Shown here: positions 16,497-21,463 of the stretch, piece after piece
Position numbering within the stretch: position 1 is the stretch's first letter
Layout: the number at the start of each line of letters is the position of its first letter
DNA from: CAZJYI01 sp964550025
Lineage (GTDB): Bacteria > Verrucomicrobiota > Kiritimatiellia > UBA8416 > CAYOBW01
Length of the DNA: 21,463 nt
Direction of reading: 5' to 3'
Assembly: GCA_964550025.1 (NCBI GenBank)
Contig: CAZJYI010000177.1
Location: 1-21,463 of the forward strand
Notes under the pieces: model-generated
Seen by the model: the letters and a program-made list of their open reading frames with translations, nothing else
Told to the model about the DNA's origin: nothing
The model's database searches: none
Program-made: the position numbers and the translations under genes

Positions 16497-18368
16497 GTGT
16501 CGGAATGCGTCGATAGAACTTGGATCTGGAAGGGAATCCGTTGGCTACCAGTCCTTCTTTACGCCGTTGTCTCCGTCTGCGCCATTCGTCAGCAGGTGAA
16601 CGGCACACACTCCGCCTTCTATCCATCGGATGCTCCCAAGCCGAATTGGTTTGCGGACACTCCGGTCTCGTTCAAATCGGAGCCGGTGGGGCAGTTTCAG
16701 TATCCCACTATGGCACATACGCCGGTCATGCTGTCGCGCGGGGCTGAGGCTGCTCCCAGCTCGTTTCAGGCCGAGCTGCCCGCCGGCCGAACGGGGTGTT
16801 CCGTTGTTCTCCTCACCGAGCGGTTCTTCCGCTCCCACACACCCCGGCTAACGCTGCTTGCGGGCGATAGGGCGCTCGCATCGGTGGATCTTGCGGCAAC
16901 AGCGACGGAGGAGCCCCCTCCGTACCTGCTGGAGATACCGCTCGACAGCGACTCCATGTCTTCTTCCGGTGGCGCCCTTACCGTGCAGAACCGTGGCGGG
17001 ACGTGGCGAGGCTCCCTCCTGATGATCCCCCACCTGCTGTTTCGGCGCGCCATGCTCATTGGCTATCCTCTGCTCGCCGTGTTGGCCCTCCTGGCCGCCA
17101 GGATGCTCACAGCAGGCCATCCCAGGCTCCGGCTTTGTCTCGTCTTCTGCCTTGCCTACCCACTGTTCTACTATCATCTCTTCCACCTCAAGATGGCGCC
17201 CATGGGAGTCTTCTTCGGGGATGGCAAGGAATTGGCGGACGCGGTGCGACGCGCAGCGTTCACCTTTGACTCGCAGAAACACCCGCTATACCTGCCGCTG
17301 ATGCAGGTCTTGACGCAGATTCTCGCCCCCTTCGGCCGCGGTCTGCTACAGACGGTCGCCATCACCACTGCAGTGATGGCGTCGGCAAACCTCACGATCG
17401 CTTCGGCCGTCATTGACCGGCTCGTCCCCAGGGAAGCGCTGCGCTGGTTGCTTCTGCCCGTCTACCTGCTCTCCTTTGCGATCCTGACTTACTCGTCGAT
17501 CTACGAGACGTACCTGCTCAGCACCTTGCTTCTCAACGCGGCCATACTGGGCGTCCTTGCCTGCCGGGTTCGTCCCTCCCCGTATCGAAGATCGATTGCC
17601 TGGCTCAGTGCGGCGTTGCTGCCCCTCGCGTCGCCCCCCCTGCTGGCATTCGTACCGGCAAGTGCCATCGTCGTCTCCCGGCAATCCGGGAGGGGGCTCT
17701 GGCGCGCGGTCCTGGGATGCGTGGCGTCCTTTGCCGGGATACTGGCAACGAGTGCAATTGTTCTGCACGGGATTCTCGCCACCTACGGGCACGCCCCGGA
17801 CGACGGTACCAGCGGCATTGCGGAAGCCCTGAAGGCAACCCACGAGAAGTACGCGACCTGGCAGAACCTTCAGCCCTCCCGGGTTGCCGGGGCGGTCAAG
17901 GACACCGTGCTGACCGCCATCGTCAATCCCCGGCATATGCCGGTAATCGGTCAGAACGGAGCCCCTTTCGGGCCGACCGAAGTGTTGCAGAATGTGCTGA
18001 CGACGATGGCCGCCGTTGCGATGGTTGGGCTCCTGGTCGTTGCCATCATGGGTGTTCGCCGCAGCCGCTTGACACCGGTGCGGGCAGCGGTGGGAGGAGC
18101 TGTCCTCCTGTACCTTGTCTTTCACTGCTATTTCAATGCGGCAGAGATGGTACTGTACCTCTCTCCCGTGCTGTTGGTTCTTCTCGTGGGGCTAACCTGT
18201 CTGGCCTACCGTGGCGCCGGAGAGCGTGCTCGGTTCATCCTGCTCTTCCTGCTGGTTGTCCAGACCCTGTCGGTCACGTTCGTGAATGTCCGAGCGGCTT
18301 CTTCCCTGTTCGTTCCCGCCCCCGCACGCGAACCGGCACGAGTCGTCGGCCTGAACGAGCCCTGGTAG
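16497..18368 (+). CDS. Polytopic membrane protein, possible GT-C glycosyltransferase
   Basis: 623 residues from GTG 16497, chosen because GGAGGG (16488-16493) sits just before it; ATG 16467 and TTG 16440 are in-frame alternatives. After a first membrane helix (IRWLPVLLYAVVSVCAI, about 13-29) comes an outside domain of about 140 residues with beta-rich character. About ten membrane helices follow. The segment MGVFFGDGKELADAVR in the loop after an early helix, and TYSSIYETYLLSTLLLNAAI, resemble GT-C membrane proteins in which a loop acid is catalytic and a helix reads S-x-x-Y-E-x-Y-x-L-S. The family cannot be named. It is divergent from the other GT-C-like gene (starts 110 bases apart), so the two may share regulation and act on the same glycan. 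Confidence 0.7.
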   Translation: MSECVDRTWIWKGIRWLPVLLYAVVSVCAIRQQVNGTHSAFYPSDAPKPNWFADTPVSFKSEPVGQFQYPTMAHTPVMLSRGAEAAPSSFQAELPAGRTGCSVVLLTERFFRSHTPRLTLLAGDRALASVDLAATATEEPPPYLLEIPLDSDSMSSSGGALTVQNRGGTWRGSLLMIPHLLFRRAMLIGYPLLAVLALLAARMLTAGHPRLRLCLVFCLAYPLFYYHLFHLKMAPMGVFFGDGKELADAVRRAAFTFDSQKHPLYLPLMQVLTQILAPFGRGLLQTVAITTAVMASANLTIASAVIDRLVPREALRWLLLPVYLLSFAILTYSSIYETYLLSTLLLNAAILGVLACRVRPSPYRRSIAWLSAALLPLASPPLLAFVPASAIVVSRQSGRGLWRAVLGCVASFAGILATSAIVLHGILATYGHAPDDGTSGIAEALKATHEKYATWQNLQPSRVAGAVKDTVLTAIVNPRHMPVIGQNGAPFGPTEVLQNVLTTMAAVAMVGLLVVAIMGVRRSRLTPVRAAVGGAVLLYLVFHCYFNAAEMVLYLSPVLLVLLVGLTCLAYRGAGERARFILLFLLVVQTLSVTFVNVRAASSLFVPAPAREPARVVGLNEPW

Positions 18369-18663
18369 GTGGGATTGCGGGCGGGAGAAAGCAGAGAGCC
18401 GCAGGCAAGATCCTGCAGAAGAGGGAGAAGTAGAAGCGCCGGGCTGGCGCACGGATCGTGCTTTGCGATCTTCGCGACCTTCTGCTCAGCCCTCCCCCCA
18501 CCCACGCGGGCCGATCCGCCTTCGCCGGTGCGTCCGCGGGCCGAACGGAGCTCGGCCCCACGAGTCACCGGCTGAAAGCCGGCGCTACGCACATTCCCCT
18601 TGCCTCTCCCGCCCCTCTCCTCTATAAATCCGCAATCGTCAATCCGAGATCCGCAATAGAAGT
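18369..18663. other. Intergenic region with a REP element before tRNA-Arg
   Basis: No gene is supported here. It holds the third REP/BIME-like element (18430-18588) and AT-richer sequence with TATAAA (18623-18628) about 36 bases before the tRNA, which could be its -10 region. Long frames through this region on the minus strand simply run across the tRNA. Confidence 0.6.
18430..18588. repeat. Third REP/BIME-like element
   Basis: 18554-18588 is identical over 35 bases to 7467-7501, with GTAG on the minus strand at 18588-18585 followed by hairpin CCGGCTTTCAGCCGG. The adjoining hairpin GGGCCGA-ACGGAGC-TCGGCCC (18538-18558) differs in sequence from that at 7452-7469 but keeps pairing, so structure and not sequence is conserved there. 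At the other end, GTAG on the plus strand at 18430-18433 precedes GCGCC-GGGCT-GGCGC (18436-18450), a plausible degenerate partner REP. Confidence 0.6.
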
Positions 18664-18740
<77 letters not shown>

Positions 18741-18877
18741 CCCTTTTCCGCCGCCAATACGGGCGCCGACGTCGATTTCGACCAATGTTTACAGGGGTTT
18801 CAGCAAACCCGCCTGATTTTGGACGTGCTCTTCCGGGCGCGTCCGTTCTGTTTCCGGCCGCTCTCTATCGGGCCCGG

Positions 18878-18899
18878 AAAGTATAGCAAAAGTATAGCA
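18878..18899. repeat. Perfect tandem 11-bp repeat AAAGTATAGCA x2
   Basis: AAAGTATAGCA occurs twice back to back, an AT-rich island in GC-rich surroundings about 140 bases after the tRNA. Spacing of one helical turn suits a protein-binding direct repeat, for instance arm-type recombinase or excisionase sites, but no function is shown. Confidence 0.6.
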
Positions 18900-18934
18900 G
18901 TCCACAAGCCGGGTTTCCTCGGGTTTTCGATGCT

Positions 18935-18976
18935 CGACCTACAGACGAGCAGTCCGTAGGTCGCCGTTCAGGCGAC
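18935..18976 (-). repeat. Two overlapping hairpins, mutually exclusive as RNA
   Basis: Arms 18935-18946 and 18952-18963 form a 12-bp stem with a 5-base loop. The single mismatch is A-C on the plus strand but G-U on the minus strand, favouring minus-strand RNA. A second perfect hairpin GTCGCC-GTTCA-GGCGAC (18960-18976) shares four bases with it, so both cannot form fully together. The sequence TCCGTAGGTCG (18953-18963) also occurs inside the tRNA at 18703-18713. Confidence 0.5.
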
Positions 18977-19229
18977 ACGCAGGCGGTTTTGTGAGCACTT
19001 TTTCCGCCCTGGATTACTTCCGGCCAGGAGCTTGGAGATACACTCCTGGCGCCGTTCGTGCAACGCCCCGTGACGATCCGAAACAGTGTGAACGGGAGCC
19101 CTGCCCCACCATCTGACTGAAGCCCAAATGTGCCCCGTAGCGTTCGGTACGGAATGCGTCCTGACTTCGTTGATTTCTGCACTGGGGTGTACGCGCGTGC
19201 AGGAACAACCAACCGAAGGAGAAGGAACG

Positions 19230-19502
19230 ATGCTACCGACTACCGTAGACGCAGTGAAGGCCTTGCTCAAGGCCGACCCCAGCCTGACGCCGGCCGACCG
19301 ATCCCAGATCGTGGCGGCCATTCGGAACCATGGCCGCCCGACGGAACCGAAGCCGGCGACCGAGCGACAAGGAGCGCGCATACTCACGCGCGCCGAAGTC
19401 GCGAAGCGATTCGACCGGTCACTCCGGTTCGTCGACAAACTCGCCGCAGAGGGAATCCAGCAGCGCGTGACGCTCCCTGGACGCATCCGTGCTTGCGGAT
19501 AG
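19230..19502 (+). CDS. Helix-turn-helix protein of a degraded mobile element
   Basis: 90 residues from ATG 19230, set by the strong Shine-Dalgarno AAGGAGAAGGA; the open frame upstream is not used. The N-terminal part (MLPTTVDAVKALLKADPSLT, 1-20) is helical. Residues 51-76 (ILTRAEVAKRFDRSLRFVDK, LAAEGI) form an excisionase/MerR-like winged helix-turn-helix, followed by RVTLPGRIRACG, after which TAG ends the frame. That ending resembles the wing of such a domain cut short. The protein would bind DNA as an element regulator or excisionase. The next in-frame sequence after the TAG belongs to a different gene (RepA-like ATPase), pointing to a deletion junction at its 3' end. Confidence 0.65.
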   Translation: MLPTTVDAVKALLKADPSLTPADRSQIVAAIRNHGRPTEPKPATERQGARILTRAEVAKRFDRSLRFVDKLAAEGIQQRVTLPGRIRACG

Positions 19503-20432
19503 CGGCATCTCTTCATGGGGACGGAGAACGGCTTGCACCGCCTTCAGTATGACACTCGCAGGATGTCGGCCGGTCTGTCTTCGGACCAGGTCGCACTCTT
19601 GGACGAGTACATCTTCCTGGCGACACTTGAAGGTGCTGATGATCCCTACGTGACATTGGCTGATCCCGCCAACGTGGATCGCTGGCGCGTGACTGTTGAG
19701 GAACGGCGACCTGATGTGCTGTGGGTGGATCCCTGGGGCGACGTGCAGGCCGGCGACGCGAATGCGGAGACAGACGCACGGTGGACGATCTCCGAGCTCA
19801 CGAAGATCCTGGGGGCCGTCAACCGCAACTCCGCAGTCTCTGTTCTCGCTCATGCTCGAACGGGTGTGAGAAACATAATGGAAGCCGTCGGGTACGACGG
19901 AGCGAATTTCGGGAAAGGCTCCAAGGCGCTGTATTCCTGCGCGCGCTGTGTGCTCAACCTGGCGCCGCGCACGGAAGATGAGAACCCGCCGGTTGTCGTG
20001 GCCTGTCCAAAGAACAACGATGGCGCCAAACCACCCCCGTTTGCGCTTGAGTTGGGCCCCACGAGTATGACCTACGAGAGGATGGCAGCGTTCGATGTGG
20101 AGGAATGGATCGAGGAAATCCGTGGCCGCGCCAGCGGGCGACGCAAGAAAGGCCGCCCGGCACGCCTGACGGAAGACCAAGCTCTGGAAGCTCTCGGCAA
20201 GAAGACCGAGACGGCCGGCGGGGTTCGTCTCCTGCTGCGTGATGCGGGCGCTACGCGCGATGCGGCCGACGATCTGGTCAAACGCCTCGTGGCGTCTGGA
20301 CGTTGGGAGCAGTGGCGACCTGACGGAAAGAACCAGCCCACTTTCATAGGCACGGAAGCGGCGATCAAGGCCCGCCGCCAGGAATGGGCTGAACAACAGC
20401 AGCGGAAGTTGGCCGGGGCATGGTTTCCATGA
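19503..20432 (+). pseudogene. RepA-like (RecA-fold) ATPase lacking its Walker A region
   Basis: About 309 readable codons; ATG 19515 is the first possible start but has no Shine-Dalgarno. From residue 1 of that start the protein begins in the middle of a RecA-type domain: HLFMGTENGLHRL (the strand after the P-loop helix). Walker B follows, PDVLWVDPWGDVQAGD with D72, then SVLAHARTGVRNI with H113 and FGKGSKALYSCARCVLNLAP. A basic linker GRASGRRKKGRPARLT and a C-terminal small winged-helix-like domain (about 215-290) come after. The family is the plasmid/phage RepA hexameric helicase group (AAA_25-like). No GxxGxGKS exists anywhere upstream in frame, so ATP binding should be lost. It is in the same frame as the preceding helix-turn-helix gene, separated by one TAG. 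Confidence 0.7.
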
Positions 20433-20518
20433 TTTCCCGGAAACCATCGGAAGTCATCGGAAACCATGCCGCTATGACTTCCCCCCCCGGCGACTATAGG
20501 GAGCCGGGGGGAAGTCAT
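20420..20518. repeat. Iteron-like cluster: seven copies of ATG[AG][CT]TTCC
   Basis: Copies on plus at 20420-20428, 20429-20437 and 20474-20482. Copies on minus at 20439-20447, 20449-20457, 20459-20467 and 20510-20518. Three minus copies have an exact 10-base period. The last plus and minus copies are the tips of a hairpin (arms 20474-20491 and 20503-20518, loop 20492-20502) containing C8/G6 runs. The ATPase stop codon (20430-20432) lies inside the cluster. Short phased repeats at the end of a RepA-like gene suggest a replication origin or an autoregulatory binding array. Confidence 0.6.
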
Positions 20519-20770
20519 GGGCGGCCGTCGGGGGAGAACGACGTGAAGACATACAGACTGAGCGCAGTAGACTGTCGCACTATGCGGGAGAAGACCAGGC
20601 GGGCGCAGACATTGCTCAACGCCCACCTTGTGGCGGAGCTTGCGGAGCCACACCGCTCGGGAAGCTGGCGCGGCTTGTGTCTCCGCACAAACCGTGACAT
20701 GGCTCGGAGCGAGGGGGAGTACGGGAACAGCGTCGGCTGCCATACGCCCCAGTGAAGGGCGTTCTTCCGT

Positions 20771-20953
20771 GCGAGGTAGTCGAGCATGGAGGAACACCGG
20801 CCGGAACGGTTGCATCACGACAACCGTAGCGGAGTGTGCTGCCCGGACGCACGAGGCAGTCGAGGGCGGCCAGGCATGAGCACACGAAGCGGTGGCTGCG
20901 GCTCCCTGTGAACCACCCAGTGGAGCGCGGCCGGACACGCGAGGCAGTCGAGC
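20771..20953. repeat. Three degenerate copies of a unit of about 80-88 bases
   Basis: CGAGGTAGTCGAG (20772-20784), CGAGGCAGTCGAG (20852-20864) and CGAGGCAGTCGAG (20940-20952) are spaced 80 and 88 bases. Flanks are partly alike, with CCAGTG.. about 25 bases before copies one and three. On the minus strand the copies would read LDYLA..ALHW, LDCLV and LDCLA..ALHW, but in different frames. Confidence 0.45.
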
Positions 20954-21010
20954 GTGAACGGGCAGGCGCGGAACGGTATCTGCCGAACCCGCGAGCGAAG
21001 CACCCCGGGG

Positions 21011-21040
21011 CGCTCAGGCGACGTAATCGCAGCCTGAGCG
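21011..21040. repeat. Perfect 9-bp inverted repeat
   Basis: CGCTCAGGC (21011-21019) and GCCTGAGCG (21032-21040) with a 12-base spacer. No T tract follows on either strand, so it is not a standard terminator; it could be a protein-binding or recombination dyad at the edge of the degraded element. Confidence 0.5.
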
Positions 21041-21152
21041 AATGGTGGGGTGCGGAGCGGCAGATATCAGGATCGTGCAGCCCTGCACAAATGAGTTTCG
21101 CCACCCTCGCACCCGCCGGTTGCCGACGCAGTCAATGAGGAGACCAGCACAA

Positions 21153-21463
21153 TCAACGCAGTTCGCCCCTATGGCCTACTGAGTCAAGTGCTATGGCGAA
21201 GAAAATGATGAGGCCCCTGACGATGGTGTAGATGAAGGGGGACGCGTTCATCATGGCCAAGCCGTTCATGATGGTTGTTATCAGGATGATCCCGATGATG
21301 GCGCCCGGCAGTATGCTCCCCTTTCCCCCAAAGAGACTTGTTCCACCGAGGACGGCGGCGGAGATGACGATAAACTCATTGCCCTCGCCAAACCCGGCAG
21401 CGACGCTGCCGATCTGACCGGCCGACAGGATACCGCCGATCGCTCCCAGACCGCCGCATACCA
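21153..21463 (-). CDS. Sugar ABC transporter permease (RbsC-like), C-terminal part
   Basis: The minus strand gives 102 residues running in from the right edge and ending at TGA 21155-21153. The sequence matches the C-terminal third of the BPD_transp_2 family of ribose/xylose/galactose-type permeases: GEGNEFIVISAAVLGGTSLF with GGKGSILPGAIIGIILITTI, then MNGLAMMNASPFIYTIVRGL and a final helix LIIFFAIALDSV. It forms the membrane channel for a periplasmic sugar-binding protein and an ATPase that would be encoded outside the window. It marks the return to ordinary chromosomal genes after the degraded element. Confidence 0.9.
   Translation of the reverse strand, partial: VCGGLGAIGGILSAGQIGSVAAGFGEGNEFIVISAAVLGGTSLFGGKGSILPGAIIGIILITTIMNGLAMMNASPFIYTIVRGLIIFFAIALDSVGHRGELR

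Larger units (their letters stand above)
18741..19229. other. Gene-free region between tRNA-Arg and the element remnant
   Basis: 489 bases with no credible gene. It contains a hairpin GGGTTT-CAGC-AAACCC (18795-18810) that may end tRNA transcription although its T tract is weak. It also contains perfect tandem 11-mers (18878-18899), two overlapping hairpins (18935-18976), and the leader of the helix-turn-helix gene. An integrase gene would be expected here in a tRNA-integrated element, but none is readable. Confidence 0.6.
20433..21152. other. 720-base region with no supported gene
   Basis: Between the ATPase remnant and the ABC permease there is no frame I can assign to a family. It contains most of the iteron-like cluster (to 20518), three degenerate copies of a GAGG[CT]AGTCGAG motif (20771-20953), and a perfect 9-bp dyad (21011-21040). 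The repeats and lack of genes fit the non-coding or decayed tail of a mobile element. Confidence 0.55.

Noticed and set aside
16440..16626. Extended N-terminus (80 residues) of the minus-strand glycosyltransferase
   Set aside because: The extension is arginine-rich, lacks membrane helices, and overlaps the start of the divergent gene; GTG 16386 with CGAGGA is the better start.
18795..18810. GGGTTT-CAGC-AAACCC as a rho-independent terminator for the tRNA
   Set aside because: The stem is short and the T run is four bases after a seven-base gap, so it is mentioned only as a possibility and not listed as a terminator.
18865..19212. Minus-strand frame as an integrase or small protein
   Set aside because: It spans the tandem 11-mers and hairpins, has no recombinase motif (no R..HxxR..Y pattern) and no ribosome binding site.
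20420..20755. Small plus-strand gene downstream of the ATPase (111 codons)
   Set aside because: Its first third is the iteron-like array and the hairpin C/G runs; there is no ribosome binding site or recognisable domain.

Overview
The window looks like a chromosomal contig of a GC-rich bacterium of the Planctomycetes-Verrucomicrobia-Chlamydiae (PVC) group, possibly a Kiritimatiellota/Lentisphaerota-type or planctomycete lineage. This rests on gene content, not on any search: a DUF1080 (3-keto-disaccharide hydrolase-like) protein, a secreted HEAT-repeat protein, a DWG-type Ser/Thr kinase fused to WD40 repeats, and a beta-helix repeat protein of the 'CVISGN' type. The exact phylum is uncertain.

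Layout. (1) 1-3545, minus strand: a sugar-related operon of DUF1080 protein -> sodium:solute symporter (stop and GTG start share a base) -> two-domain Rid protein cut by the left edge, with a good sigma70-like promoter at 3597-3625. (2) 3546-4179: a 634-base divergent spacer with a REP/BIME-type paired hairpin element and a hairpin just before a plus-strand secreted HEAT-repeat gene (4180-6219). (3) 6605-7203: a BrnT/BrnA-like toxin-antitoxin pair with a palindromic operator, then a headless gene remnant, a second REP element, and a decayed beta-helix gene (7543-8285). (4) 8351-14524: a signalling block. A minus-strand double-receiver protein, whose second receiver lacks its phospho-acceptor, faces a plus-strand operon of OmpR-type regulator -> CusS-like histidine kinase -> membrane Ser/Thr kinase with a WD40 tail. 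A perfect 16-bp palindrome lies in the divergent region. (5) 14554-18368: two divergent polytopic membrane proteins resembling GT-C glycosyltransferases. (6) 18430-18740: another REP element and tRNA-Arg(CCT). (7) 18741-21152: a degraded mobile/replicative element next to the tRNA. It holds tandem 11-mers and hairpins, a helix-turn-helix gene joined in frame across a single TAG to a RepA-like ATPase that has lost its Walker A, a seven-copy iteron-like cluster at the ATPase 3' end, and more dyads and degenerate repeats. (8) 21153-21463: the 3' end of a sugar ABC permease on the minus strand.

The most noteworthy signals are the three BIME-like elements with outward-facing GTAG tetranucleotides (two sequence families, with no RAYT transposase in the window), and the tRNA-linked remnant with a deletion junction and iteron-like array.
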